From Desulforamulus profundi (lineage in GTDB: Bacteria > Bacillota_B > Desulfotomaculia > Desulfotomaculales > Desulfotomaculaceae), in NCBI RefSeq assembly GCF_002607855.1, contig NZ_AWQQ01000047.1:15001-79000 (forward strand): a stretch of 64,000 bases of DNA. The letters run 5' to 3'. Shown piece after piece: positions 42,735-52,234 of this stretch (position 1 is the stretch's first letter; every line of letters starts with the position of its first letter). The notes beneath the pieces are model-generated. The model searched no databases. It saw only the letters and a list, made by a program, of their open reading frames with translations, and had not been told where the DNA came from. The translations under genes and the position numbers were made by a program.

Positions 42735-42922
42735 TTAGTTATAGTATAAAAGGTATCTACAACACCGCCTTTTCTTTGGGCTATCTCTTAGGTCCCCTGC
42801 TGGGAGGCGGCTGGTTGGAGTTTTTTTCTTTGCCAAGTTTGCTGGTAGCTTACAGTCTGTTCATTTTATTTGTGTGGCTCCCCGCTTTGGCGCCCGTGGG
42901 TAAAAGTAAATTGGCCAGGTAG
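42735..42922 (+). pseudogene. MFS transporter C-terminal fragment
   Basis: Translated sequence GIYNTAFSLGYLLGPLLGGG then WLEFFSLPSLLVAYSLFILF is the last two membrane helices of a major facilitator exporter (typical GPLLGG motif). Nothing upstream matches: the terminator of the previous gene lies there, and the apparent ATG at 42713 is inside it. It is a leftover from a deletion. No ribosome site. Confidence 0.65.
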
Positions 42923-43060
42923 AGTTAACTTGTCTTAATATTCTAAATTATCATCCTATTTTTGCTAGTTTTTCTTTGTCCCCCCACCTTGTGACCCTTC
43001 TCCGGGTGTGATACCCTTTTAAAAAGCAGTTAGGTTGGGCTCGTGAGGGGTTGGTGAAGT

Positions 43061-43249
43061 ATGACCGATAAAGTGAAAAATGGCACTAGCTTGTTTCGTT
43101 TTTATGAACTGGTTGTGTTGCAGAAAATACACGATTCAAAGCCCAAGAAGAATCAGCCTGTTAAATCCGGTAAACCCGAACCGGAAATTCTTTGTGATTG
43201 TTTTGGCCAGATGATTTACGGCCTAACCGCAAAGTCAAGTCTGGAGTAA
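43061..43249 (+). CDS. Small hypothetical protein
   Basis: 62 residues (MTDKVKNGTSLFRFYELVVL, then QKIHDSKPKKNQPVKSG and EILCDCFGQMIYGLTAKSSL) with a CxC motif. The upstream GTGAGGGG is a fair ribosome site 11 bases before the ATG. The preceding 138 bp hold no gene. A terminator follows. Unrecognised. Confidence 0.45.
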   Translation: MTDKVKNGTSLFRFYELVVLQKIHDSKPKKNQPVKSGKPEPEILCDCFGQMIYGLTAKSSLE

Positions 43250-43280
43250 TTAAGGTATTTTTAAAACTATAACATTATAT

Positions 43281-43318
43281 ATAAGTAAAAACCCAGGCTA
43301 GCCTGGGTTTTTACTTAT
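43281..43318. terminator. Bidirectional terminator (perfect 38-bp palindrome)
   Basis: ATAAGTAAAAACCCAGGCT and its exact reverse complement, with T-runs in both directions. It ends both the small rightward gene and the long leftward tungsten-pterin operon. Confidence 0.92.
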
Positions 43319-43336
43319 TTCAATCTTTTTCCTATG

Positions 43337-44619
43337 TTATGCCAGGTGGGCACATTCGGGACATGTAGGATCCCGTTTAACTTCAACCTCTTGAAAGGTC
43401 ATGGACAATGCTTCCATCGTCAGCATACGGCCCACCAGCAGGTCTCCCTGTCCAAGCAGGAATTTCACGACTTCGGTGGCCTGAATGCTGCCGATGATGC
43501 CCGCCACCGACCCTAAAATTCCTACCTCGGCAGTAGACTTAACAGCTTTGGCCGAAGGCTGCTCCCGGAAGATGCAGCGGAAGCAGGGACCCCGGCCCGG
43601 TAGAATGGTCATGACCTGACCTACCATTGACAATACGCCGCCATAGATAAAAGGTTTCCCCTCCAGGATACAGGCCCGGTTCAGGCAGTACCGGCTTTCC
43701 AGGTTATCCGTGGCATCCACGATGATGTCATATTGCCTGACCAACTCCGCAGCATTGACCTCATCGATACGATAGGGGTAGAGTTTAACCTCGATATCCG
43801 GGTTTATTGCCAGAAGCTTTTCCTGCGCAGATTCCACCTTAAGGCGCCCCACATCCACCGTGGCATGGAGAATCTGCCGCTGCAAATTGGAGAAATCCAC
43901 CACATCTGCATCCGCCAGGCCCAACCGGCCGATGCCCGCCGCCGCCAGGTAGTAAGCCACCGGGGAACCCAATCCGCCGGTCCCCACCACCATTACCGAG
44001 GAGTTCAGCAGCTTGAGCTGCCCCTCTTCCCCGACCCCTGGCAGCATGATGTTTCGATGGTAACGTTTTTTCTGCCGGTCGTCTAATGCCAGCCTGTTCA
44101 CATCCCCGGCTGGTTTAAGGTGCCGCTCCTCAATGAGATCTGCCACACCGGCAATATCATGCAAATCATAGCAGGGAATGCCCAGTTCCAGCGGCAGGTC
44201 GCTGACAACGGCCATTAGTTCATCAGCAGGGCAAACCGGGGAACTGGATACCTCGGAACGAACGAGCTCGATTTTAGGCTGGGGGCCCTTTTTAAAACCT
44301 TCTATGATCACGATGTCCACACCGGACATATAGTTGATAATCTCCGCCAACGACAGCTCCTGCTCCAGTTTTTTACCAGACCAAAGCCGGTGGGCGTGGC
44401 CAAGGCCACGGTGTCTGCCCCTGCCTGAGCATGCCGCCAGGTATCTTTACCCTCAATGTCAAGTTCAAAGGCCCCCCGGTGGTGCTTAACGGTACCGATA
44501 CGATACCCCCGGGCCTTGACTTCCTTGATCAGTTTTTCTAAAAAAGTGGTCTTCCCCGAATTGGAACATCCCACCAGGGAAATAGCCGGTGGCGCTGCTT
44601 TATGCCGGTTGAATATCAA
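43337..44619 (-). CDS. MobB-MoeB/ThiF fusion protein (one frameshift as read)
   Basis: Corrected length 427 residues. Residues 1-150 are MobB, which binds GTP and assists dinucleotide attachment to molybdopterin: Walker A SLVGCSNSGKTTFLEKLIKE, TVKHHRG, and DIVIIEGFKKGPQPKIELVR. Residues about 190-420 are an E1-like adenylating enzyme that activates MoaD: RYHRNIMLPGVGEEGQLKLL, GTGGLGSPVAYYLAAAGIG, NLQRQILH, DATDNLESRYCLN, CFRCIF and the end CPECAHLA (zinc Cys pairs CxxC). The missing base lies in the T-run near 44371 (FGLVKNWSRS should read FGLVKKLEQELSLAEIIN). One frame continues through both domains, so they are one protein. Confidence 0.88.
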
Positions 44620-45037
44620 TGGAGTCCCCTACCTTTACCGGTCCACCCTGCAGCACCCGGATAAAAATACCTTCCTTGGGCATTACGCAGTCCCCGGCCT
44701 GGTGATAAATGGCACAGCGGGTATGGCATTCCTTGCCGATTTGCGTCACTTCACCCAGCGCACTATCACCAATCTTCAGTTTTGTGCCAATGGGCAAGGA
44801 AACCAAATCAATGCCCTCGGTGGTCAAATTCTCGGCAAAATCGCCCGGTCCCACCTTTAGCCCCAGTTGGCGCATTTTTTCAATGCTTTCTAAAGCCAGC
44901 AAACTTACCTGGCGGTGCCAGCCACCCACATGGGCATCCCCTTCCAGCCCGTGTTCCACCACCAGAAGCCCTTCACCTACGTTTTTCTTCCGCATTCCCT
45001 TTTTAGGACTGGTGCAAACTGCCACTATTTTTCCCAT
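44600..45037 (-). CDS. MOSC-domain protein (molybdenum/tungsten cofactor)
   Basis: 145 residues covering one MOSC domain: start [20 protein letters not shown], then [40 protein letters not shown], and [20 protein letters not shown], with the conserved cysteine. MOSC proteins bind the cofactor's sulfur or metal and deliver it. Such single-domain forms are common in moa clusters. The 3' end overlaps mobB by 20 bp. Confidence 0.88.
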   Translation of the reverse strand: MGKIVAVCTSPKKGMRKKNVGEGLLVVEHGLEGDAHVGGWHRQVSLLALESIEKMRQLGLKVGPGDFAENLTTEGIDLVSLPIGTKLKIGDSALGEVTQIGKECHTRCAIYHQAGDCVMPKEGIFIRVLQGGPVKVGDSIDIQPA

Positions 45038-45519
45038 GGTTCTTCTCCCTCCCGTAAAAAGTCGCCGCTTTTGCCGCCGCTTTTGTTAACCAACCGGATA
45101 TTTTGGATTACCATCGACTTGTCCACCGCTTTACACATATCATAGATGGTTAATGCAGCCACACTGACGGCGGTAAGGGCCTCCATCTCCACCCCTGTTT
45201 TGCCGCCGGTCTTGACAATCCCCCGGATCTCCAGCATATTGGGCGGTGCAAATTTGAAGTCAATGTTCACCCCGGTAATCATAATGGGATGGGCCATGGG
45301 GATTAAATTGGGGGTGCTTTTGGCTGCCATAATCCCCGCTACCCTGGCTACACCCAGGACATCCCCCTTGGCCATACCGCCCTGTTGAATCAACTCCAGG
45401 GTGGCTGGGGACATGACCACTTCTCCCCGTACCTCGGCCACCCTGTGGGTTTCTTTTTTGTCTGTAATGTCCACCATGCGGGCATTGCCCCTGGCATCAA
45501 AATGTGTTAACTGGGACAT
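45025..45519 (-). CDS. moaC: Cyclic pyranopterin monophosphate synthase MoaC
   Basis: 164 residues from ATG 45519 ([34 protein letters not shown]), behind AGGAGG. Family signatures: [66 protein letters not shown]. It turns the GTP-derived 3',8-cyclo nucleotide from MoaA into cyclic pyranopterin. Adjoins moaA. Confidence 0.96.
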   Translation of the reverse strand: MSQLTHFDARGNARMVDITDKKETHRVAEVRGEVVMSPATLELIQQGGMAKGDVLGVARVAGIMAAKSTPNLIPMAHPIMITGVNIDFKFAPPNMLEIRGIVKTGGKTGVEMEALTAVSVAALTIYDMCKAVDKSMVIQNIRLVNKSGGKSGDFLREGEEPWEK

Positions 45520-45524
45520 GGTTC

Positions 45525-46502
45525 TTAACCTCCTATCTGGCTCATCACCCTGCGGTCGGTCCACCCGTCCTCCATATGGTGCTGGCCAGGCTTGTGCTGA
45601 ATGGTTTTGGCAATAAACTCCGCCAATTCCTGCCTGCCCGCGCCGCTTCTTAATAAAGTCTTCAGGTCGAATTCCTGGTTGCCGTAAAGACAGGGTCGAA
45701 GCTGACCGTTAGCTGTCAGACGTAAGCGGTTGCAAGTGCTGCAAAAATGTTCACTGATGGCAGTAATAAAACCAATGGTTCCCCTGGCGCCGGGCAGTCG
45801 GTAATATTTTGCGGGTCCGCTGCCGGTCACCTTGATTTGTGTCTCCAGGGGGCCGAATTCCTGCTGCAGGTGCTGCATAATTTCTTCGGCGGAAATAAAA
45901 TTCCCCACCGCCCAGGGGTTGCATTCCCCGATGGGCATTAGTTCAATAAAACGAATATGTAGCGGCAGTTCCCTGCTCAAGCGGGCAAAATCCCCAAACT
46001 CCCGGTCATTCACCCCGCGTACCGCCACAACGTTTAACTTAACCGGATGAAGCTCCAGTTCCAGGGCCTTCTGGATGCCCCGCCAAACATCATCAAACTT
46101 TCCCACCCGGGTTATATCCCTGAAATTTTCAGACGCTAGGCTGTCCAGACTGAAGTTAACCCGGTTTAACCCGGCTTTTTTCAAGTCCTCTGCCATATCC
46201 GCAAAAAGCACCCCGTTGGTGGTAACCGAGAGATCGTCAATGGCAGGGTTGGCGGAAATGGCCTGAAACAGCTCCAAAATATTTTTTCTCACCAGCGGTT
46301 CACCGCCGGTAATGCGTATTTTTCGAATGCCGACATTCGATGCCGCGTCCACCACCCGGCTGATTTCCTCCAGACTTAGTATTTCCCAGTGGGGGGTCTG
46401 TTTCACCCCTTCCGGGGGCATGCAGTAAACACAGCGTAAATTACACCGGTCGGTAACGGATATGCGAAGGTAGTTGATGTTCCTTTTAAAATTATCGATC
46501 AT
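45525..46502 (-). CDS. moaA: GTP 3',8-cyclase MoaA (radical SAM)
   Basis: 325 residues from ATG 46502. Radical SAM cluster motif [14 protein letters not shown], then [12 protein letters not shown] and [10 protein letters not shown], the C-terminal Fe-S cluster [20 protein letters not shown] and the ending family GGxxC-like region. The protein starts the pathway by rearranging GTP. A short upstream stretch (GAAGCAAAGGGGGCATTCTAGA) supplies a ribosome site within the end of tupC. Ends close to moaC. Confidence 0.96.
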   Translation of the reverse strand: MIDNFKRNINYLRISVTDRCNLRCVYCMPPEGVKQTPHWEILSLEEISRVVDAASNVGIRKIRITGGEPLVRKNILELFQAISANPAIDDLSVTTNGVLFADMAEDLKKAGLNRVNFSLDSLASENFRDITRVGKFDDVWRGIQKALELELHPVKLNVVAVRGVNDREFGDFARLSRELPLHIRFIELMPIGECNPWAVGNFISAEEIMQHLQQEFGPLETQIKVTGSGPAKYYRLPGARGTIGFITAISEHFCSTCNRLRLTANGQLRPCLYGNQEFDLKTLLRSGAGRQELAEFIAKTIQHKPGQHHMEDGWTDRRVMSQIGG

Positions 46503-46503
46503 T

Positions 46504-47268
46504 CTAGAATGCCCCCTTTGCTTCCCGCATCTCACCTCTCATGGGTATCCACTGGAGCAGTTTTAGTACGGCCTGGTTTTTGGGACGCTGGTAGATTTCC
46601 TGGGGCGTGCCGGTTTGGATAATTCGGCCCTGGTCCAGCACGGACAGCCGGTGAGCCAGATAAGGGATCTCTGCATAATCATGGGTAACAAACAGCGTTG
46701 CAATTTTGGTCCCATGCAGCAGTTTGGCCATGTCCAACAGCAGTTGTCCCCGGGTGGGGCTATCGAGGCCCGTGAATGGTTCATCCAAAAACAGAACCTC
46801 CGGCTCCAGGGCCAGGGCCCGGGCAATACTGACCCGCTGGGCCTCCCCGCCGGACAGGAAACGAACAGGGCCGTCAGCCAGGTGCTGAATCCCCAGCCTT
46901 TCCAACCATAATTGCACTCGCTGATTGATTAAATGACTGGCAACTTTCCGTAATCGAAGGCCGGTTTCAATATTTTGTCTTACTGTCATGTCCAGTAAAA
47001 GGGGCTGTTGAAAAACAAAGGCCATTCTTTTCCGCAATTGCAGGAGGTTGTGCTTACCGGCCGGCTCCCCTTGAAACAGTACCTGCCCGGAGGTTGGCTG
47101 TTGCAGCAGGGCCAGGATTTGCATCAAAGAGGTTTTCCCCGCCCCGTTGACACCAATCAGGGCCGTCACTTCGCCTTGCCGTAAAGCGAACGCATCAATA
47201 TCCAGGATCGTTCTGTTATTTTTGATAAACTTAATATCCCTTGCTTCTAAAATAACCACTATGGACAC
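46504..47268 (-). CDS. tupC: Tungstate/molybdate ABC transporter ATPase (TupC-like)
   Basis: 254 residues. Walker A LIGVNGAGKTSLMQIL, Q-loop VFQQPLLLDMTVRQNI, signature FLSGGEAQRVSIARALAL, Walker B VLFLDEPFTGLD and H-loop LFVTHDYAEI. It powers uptake of the oxyanion. The partner permease overlaps its start by 10 bp. Tungstate rather than molybdate is inferred from the TupB form of the permease and from the AOR gene in the same cluster. No C-terminal regulatory Mop domain. Confidence 0.87.
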   Translation of the reverse strand: MSIVVILEARDIKFIKNNRTILDIDAFALRQGEVTALIGVNGAGKTSLMQILALLQQPTSGQVLFQGEPAGKHNLLQLRKRMAFVFQQPLLLDMTVRQNIETGLRLRKVASHLINQRVQLWLERLGIQHLADGPVRFLSGGEAQRVSIARALALEPEVLFLDEPFTGLDSPTRGQLLLDMAKLLHGTKIATLFVTHDYAEIPYLAHRLSVLDQGRIIQTGTPQEIYQRPKNQAVLKLLQWIPMRGEMREAKGAF

Positions 47269-48008
47269 CTCCCCCGCTGCTGGGCCGTTGTCAGGATCAC
47301 TGTAATGGTAAAAGCGACAAACAGCAGGATCAAACTTAATGCCATGCCCAGTTCCTGCTGGCCTTTATTAACCGCCAGTACCGTGGCGGTGGTCAGGGTC
47401 CTGGTAGATCCCACCAGGTTGCCACCTACCATCATGGAGGCTCCCACTTCGGAAACGGCCCCTCCAAAACCGGCCATCACCGCCGCCAACAGTCCCATCC
47501 GGGCTTCCCTGGCCATCAGCCAGAGAAGCTGCAGCCGGGAGGCTCCCAGGGACAGAATCTGCAACTTTAACTTGGGGTGCAGCTGCTGAAAGGCTGCCAG
47601 CGTAAAGCCTGTCACAATGGGAAAGGCAATGATGCCCTGGGCGACGATCATGGCTGCGGGCGTATACAGCAGTCCCAGCATGCCCAGGGGGCCGTAGCGG
47701 CTGAGCAGCAGCCATACCACCAGTCCCACCACCACTGGGGGCAGTCCCATGCCGTAATTTACGACACTTACCAGAAGGTTTCTACCGGGAAAGGAAGTCA
47801 GGGCCAGGAAAAAGCCCATAGGGACGCCAATTAAAACAGCAATGAAGGTGGCGGTACCGGAAACCTTTAACGTTAATAACGCGATTTCGATAATTTCTTT
47901 GTCCCCGGCCAGAAGAAGTTTAACTGCCATCATAAACCCATTCCAGAATACGTCCACGAACGAACCACCACCAATATGTTCTAGTAAGCATAACGACGTT
48001 CTGCACAA
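47259..48008 (-). CDS. tupB: Tungstate ABC transporter permease (TupB-like)
   Basis: 249 residues, five to six membrane helices (IALLTLKVSGTATFIAVLIG; GVPMGFFLALTSF; MGLPPVVVGLVVWLLLSRYG). The inner-membrane permease motif EVGASMMVGGNLVGSTRTLT, with the EAA-type loop, is typical of TupB/WtpB. The substrate-binding protein TupA that normally precedes it is not in the cluster. The likely start is uncertain (ATG 48008 or an in-frame GTG downstream), since no strong ribosome site is seen. Confidence 0.85.
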   Translation of the reverse strand: MCRTSLCLLEHIGGGSFVDVFWNGFMMAVKLLLAGDKEIIEIALLTLKVSGTATFIAVLIGVPMGFFLALTSFPGRNLLVSVVNYGMGLPPVVVGLVVWLLLSRYGPLGMLGLLYTPAAMIVAQGIIAFPIVTGFTLAAFQQLHPKLKLQILSLGASRLQLLWLMAREARMGLLAAVMAGFGGAVSEVGASMMVGGNLVGSTRTLTTATVLAVNKGQQELGMALSLILLFVAFTITVILTTAQQRGRCP

Positions 48009-48050
48009 GGGCAGGGGAATTTTCCCCTGCCCCTGACTTCCTTGGTCGGT

Positions 48051-48287
48051 TTAACCGCCGCCAACCGGCGGAAAAAGGGCAACCCGGTCACCGTCTTGTA
48101 AAACAGTGTCAAAGGGCTTATGCAAGCCGTTTACCAATGCGCTGAATACTTCCTCCTCCGGAATGCCATACTTGCTGAAAATATCCCGCAGGGTGGTTCC
48201 CTCAGCCAATTGTAACGTGATTAACTCGCCGTAACGAGTTCCCGTGTATTTTTCCAGGCCTGTATATACCCTCAGCTCAATCACCAT
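48051..48287 (-). CDS. MoaD/ThiS-like sulfur carrier
   Basis: 78 residues with the ubiquitin-like fold pattern (VIELRVYTGLEKYTGTRYGE, LITLQLAEGTTLRDIFSKYG, EEVFSALVNGLHKPFDTVLQ, DGDRVALFPPVGGG). The C-terminal GlyGly(Gly), the site of thiocarboxylate formation, is intact. Activated by the E1-like domain encoded five genes downstream. It lies between the AOR and tup genes, and this tungsten/AOR association suggests it serves the AOR pterin. Confidence 0.9.
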   Translation of the reverse strand: MVIELRVYTGLEKYTGTRYGELITLQLAEGTTLRDIFSKYGIPEEEVFSALVNGLHKPFDTVLQDGDRVALFPPVGGG

Positions 48288-48336
48288 GTCCAGGTCACCT
48301 CAAAATTCATTATACTACAAATAGTCTGTCTATGGG

Positions 48337-50066
48337 CTAGAAATTAAATACAGAATCCAGCTCTTCATCTGTAACGTCGAACACGGTGTTGTGCGGAGCC
48401 AGTTTATCGGTGTAGAAGAACTCCGGCAGGCGGTCATCAGCGTTGGTGAAGCCGGCCTTGGCGTTAAATTCACGCTCGTTCTTCAGGATGCTCTGGCCAA
48501 GTTCAACCACGTTGTCAGTGGTCAGTTCCAGACCATACTGGGCATTGAGCATCTCAACGATGGTGGGCAGGCCTTCGGGATTATCCAGTACGGCAAAGGC
48601 TACAAACAGGCACAGACCGGTGGCATCCACAGCAGCGGTAGCGATCTGCAGGTTTCTGGACAGTTCTACCTGGCTTCCGGCTTCAGTGGATCTACAAAGC
48701 CGCCCACCTTCAAAATGTTGGCGGTTACAGCATAACCGGCAGTGTGGTCGCCGCCCATGGGGGATGTAGCATAGGTAACACCGTTGCCTTTGCAGGATCT
48801 GGGATCGTAAGCAGGTAAGCCCTGGCCCTTAACGGCGGGAACTCTGGTTACGCCGTAAGCTTTGCCCACAAATACAGAACCGTTGCCCAAGATACGTCCG
48901 GCAGGGGTTCCCTTGCCCACTTCTTCCAGTGTCTTGATGGCTGCTTCACCGTCACCGAAGGGAATGACGCCGGCATCCATTAATACGCCCAGAGCAACAC
49001 CCATTTCGATGGTGTCCAGACCGATATCATTGCAGAGGTAGTTCAGTTTGGCAACAACATCCAGATCACTGATTTCCAGGTTGGGACCAAAGCACCAGGC
49101 GGTTTCATATTCGATGGGAGCACAAACTTTGCCGTCGGGCATGGGATATACGTTGGAGCAGCGCATGACGCAGCCGGGGTGACAAGAGTGAGTTGCTTTG
49201 CCGCCGCGGGCCTTGGCTACTTCTGCTAAGGTTTCGCCGCCAACGTTATTAGCTTTCTCAAAACGTCCAACGTTGCTGAAGTTCCGGACAGGCAGGGTGC
49301 CGGCTTCGCTGATGATGTTCATCAGCACGTTGGTGCCAAAGTTGGGCAGACCTTCACCGGTAACGGGGTGATCCATGAGGATCTTGGCAAATTTCTTGGC
49401 AGCAGCGGAGAAGCGCTCTTTGTCCTTGACGGGAACGTCAAAGGTCTTGGGAGCGTCTACGACGATGGCCTTGATGCCCTTGGAGCCCATTACAGCACCC
49501 AGGCCGCCGCGACCGGCATAACGGCTGGAGTTGCCGTCGCTGTCGTTATTGGTTACACCGGCACCCATGAGCATCATTTCACCGGCGGGGCCGATGCAAA
49601 TGACGCCGACTTTGCTGCCGTAGCGCTCGCGCAGGATGGCGGTCACTTCATAGGTGCCCTTCATGGCCAGATCGTCCGCAGGCAGTAATTCTGCGCCTTC
49701 GGGAGAGATTTTTACCATCCAGGTGCCCTTGTCGGCAGGCTTGCCTTCAAGAATAACGGCTTTGATGTCAAGGTTGGCGAGTTTCTGGGAGCAAATACCA
49801 CCCGCGTTGGATTCCTTGATGCCACCGGTCAACGGACTCTTGCCACCCACAGACAGGCGGCCGGAAGAAGGGGCGTTGGTACCGGATAATAAACCGGGTG
49901 CGATGACGAGTTTGTTGTACTCACCCAGGGGATGACAAGTTGGAGGTACTTCGTCCAATACCATTTGCGAAGTCAGTGCCCTGCCACCAAGACCTAAATA
50001 CTTTTCGGGGCATTCTTCCCATTTGACTTGCTTTTTGCCCATATCAATGCGTAAAAATTTTGGCAC
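48337..50066 (-). CDS. aor: Aldehyde ferredoxin oxidoreductase, tungsten-type (one frameshift as read)
   Basis: Corrected length 576 residues. It oxidises aldehydes to acids with ferredoxin. N-terminal domain: KYLGLGGRALTSQMVLDEV, then SGRLSVGGKSPLTGGIKESN and the pterin region GNSSRYAGRGGLGAVMGSKG. The Fe-S cysteines lie in ATHSCHPGCVMRCSNVYPM and PRSCKGNGVTYATSPMGGDH (4Fe-4S ligands). The C-terminal helical domain includes NLQIATAAVDATGLCLFVAF. One base is missing near 48668 (PLKPEAR should read PLKPEGSQVELSRNL). A sigma-54-type promoter lies 134 bp upstream. The first gene of the pterin operon. The substrate range is not predictable from this. Confidence 0.93.
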
Positions 50067-50199
50067 AACATATCCCTCCTTGATTGGTAATCACTTAAAT
50101 ACTTCGATTCGTATTCGACTTTTCCTGCTTTTTTCTATATTCAAAAATTTGTCTGTATTTGCCCCCTTTCTACTAGGTATCATTGAATTCCATAATAAA

Positions 50200-50217
50200 A
50201 TGCAAAGAATGTACCAA
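50200..50217 (-). promoter_or_regulatory. Candidate sigma-54 (-24/-12) promoter of the AOR operon
   Basis: Minus strand TTGGTACATTCTTTGCAT: GG and GC are separated by exactly 10 bp, as in the consensus TGGCAC-N5-TTGC. A related dyad ATGTACCA (50209-50216) / TGGTACAT (50255-50262) lies at and above it. An NtrC-family activator gene is nearby. Confidence 0.72.
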
Positions 50218-50390
50218 AGATTAAAAGCTTCTGAATCTTAAAAAATAACCAAAATGGTACATGTCTTCGTTCTAAAGTGAAACAGCTGTGTCAAAATACC
50301 ACAGGAAAAGAGTGAATTTTCGTTATATAATGGGAGTAGAAATTGCGTATGTTTTACCTTAGAGCGACTCGGTTCAGGAGGTGTCTGCCA

Positions 50391-50642
50391 TTGGGAGCGA
50401 TTGAATTAAGGGGCTTTGCCAAACTCCGGGCGGTTATGCAGGAAAAGGGGTTTGGCTTTCCGGAAATGTACGAGGTGGGGGACGGTCTCACCGGTTACCA
50501 GCTGCTGGATAAGTTAACCATACAGCAAGAGGATGTGGAGGCAATCATGGTCAACGGCGCGGTTTGCAGTTTGTCTCACTGCATTAAACCCGGTGACAGG
50601 GTGGCCATCCTTCCTCCCGGCACACCGGCCCCTACAGGGTGA
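50391..50642 (+). CDS. MoaD-like protein without terminal GlyGly
   Basis: 83 residues from TTG 50391, seven bases after AGGAGGTG; an upstream ATG at 50349 is possible but lacks a site. Ubiquitin-like pattern with IELRGFAKLRAVMQEKGFGF, then LTGYQLLDKLTIQQEDVEAI and MVNGAVCSLSHCIKPGDRVA and ILPPGTPAPTG. Unlike true MoaD/ThiS, the end is PAPTG rather than GlyGly, so it may not act as a sulfur carrier. It may have been diverted to binding. Oriented away from the AOR gene, sharing the intergenic region with its promoter. Confidence 0.7.
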   Translation: MGAIELRGFAKLRAVMQEKGFGFPEMYEVGDGLTGYQLLDKLTIQQEDVEAIMVNGAVCSLSHCIKPGDRVAILPPGTPAPTG

Positions 50643-50672
50643 TTTTAGGGATCGTCGGGAAAAAAGATCAGT

Positions 50673-50701
50673 AAAAATGAGGGGTAGCTCCCCTCATTTT
50701 T
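50673..50701. terminator. Bidirectional terminator between MoaD-like and regulator genes
   Basis: AAAAATGAGGGG / CCCCTCATTTTT with loop TAGCT. It serves both converging genes. Confidence 0.9.
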
Positions 50702-50702
50702 A

Positions 50703-52234
50703 TTAACCTGTTATATTAATGTTGTATTCCTTGGCCTTACGATACAACGTGTTGCGGCCAATCCCCAGGGCCCGGCACTCATACTGACATTGCCGTTGAA
50801 AAATTCCAGCGTTTCTTCAATAGTGCGCGCTTCCATTTCTTGAAGGGAGACCGGAAAAACAGTTGTAATACCTTTTTTGCCCATAGTGCGGTGTAAAGCC
50901 CTGTGAAGGGTTTGCACCCTCCGGTATAAATTCAGCAAACTGTCCTCGTCCAGCTGCTCTAAATTTTCCGGTTGGCAGGACAACACCTGAGGAAAATCCT
51001 CGCTTCCCTTAGGCAGGTCCTTCGCATCGTACCTGCTGGCCTGCAGGAGTTGCCCGTTAATTTTTCCTGACAGGTGTTCCGGCAGCACCATGCTGCCATC
51101 GCACAGGGCCAGGGCTTGTTCTACGGCATTGGCCAGTTCCCGGATATTGCCGGGCCAGTGATAATTCAGCAGGGCCTCCATGCAGGAAGGGGAAAAGATC
51201 GGCACCGGACCAGCGCTTTTTCCCCAGAACTTATGAATAAAATGTTCCACAAATTGCGGAATATCTTCTTTCCTTTCCCTGAGGGGCGGCAGTTCCAAAC
51301 GGACCACGTCCAACCGGTAAAATAAATCCTCCCGGAAGTTTTTTTGACTGACCGCTTCCTCCAAATCCACGTTGGTGGCGGCAATAATCCGTACATTCGT
51401 TTTAACGGGTTTTTCGCCACCGACCCTTAAAAATTCCCCTGTTTCCAGGACTCTCAGAAGTTTTACCTGAATGGCCAGGCTGGCTTCCCCGATTTCATCC
51501 AGAAACAACGTGCCGTTGTTGGCTAATTCAAAGATCCCTTTCCGCTGGACGCTGGCCCCGGTGAAGGATCCCCTTTCGTGTCCAAACAATTCACTTTCCA
51601 ACAGGTTCTCCGGCAGCGCTCCGCAGTTAATGGCTAAAAAGGGCTTATCCTCCCGGTGACTGGCGGCATGGATAAACCTGGCCAGCACTTCCTTACCGGT
51701 GCCAGTCTCGCCGTGAATCAAGACGTTGATGTCCTTGGTGGCAATGCGCTCGGCGATATTGACCAGTTTGATCATCTGGGGCGTTTTGCCCACCTGAAAA
51801 CCGATCCTCTCCGTCACTTCGCTCCAGCTATAGGAACTCTTCCCCAATTGCCCTGCGGTTTTCCCAAAAAGAATGGCCTTTTCAATTAATTGTTCAACCA
51901 GGTCGATATCGTCAAAGGGTTTTTCAATATAATCAAAGGCCCCGAATTGAATGGCCTTCACCGCGGTACGCGTAGTGCTGTAACCGGTCATGATAATGAC
52001 TTCACACCGGGGCTGTGCCGATTTAATATGCTGCAGCAGGCTCAGGCCATCGGCATCCGGCAGCTTCAGGTCCACCATGGCCACATCATAATTTTCCCGG
52101 GCAATGAGTTCATGGGCCTGAGCGCCCGAACTGGCCACACCGATCCGGTAGCCTTTGGTCCGCAGCAGCCTGGTAAAAAACGTTCCTACAGGTTGTTCAT
52201 CGTCAATAATTAAGATACCTGGTACATTGACCAC
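50703..52234 (-). CDS. Sigma-54-dependent response regulator, NtrC family (one frameshift as read)
   Basis: Corrected length 510 residues. Receiver domain ILIIDDEQPVGTFF with phosphoacceptor Asp in YDVAMVDLKLPDADG. AAA+ domain: Walker A HGETGTGKEVLARFIHAAS, sigma-54 contact loop GSFTGA (in HERGSFTGASVQRKG), Walker B NGTLFLDEIGEA, and the block NYHWPGNIRELANAVEQALA. The C-terminal Fis-type helix-turn-helix is disturbed by one missing base near 50785: MSAGPWG should read ARALGIGRNTLYRKAKEYNI. Its probable partner is the sensor kinase directly upstream. Activates sigma-54 promoters, two of which lie near the aldehyde/alcohol genes. Confidence 0.92.
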
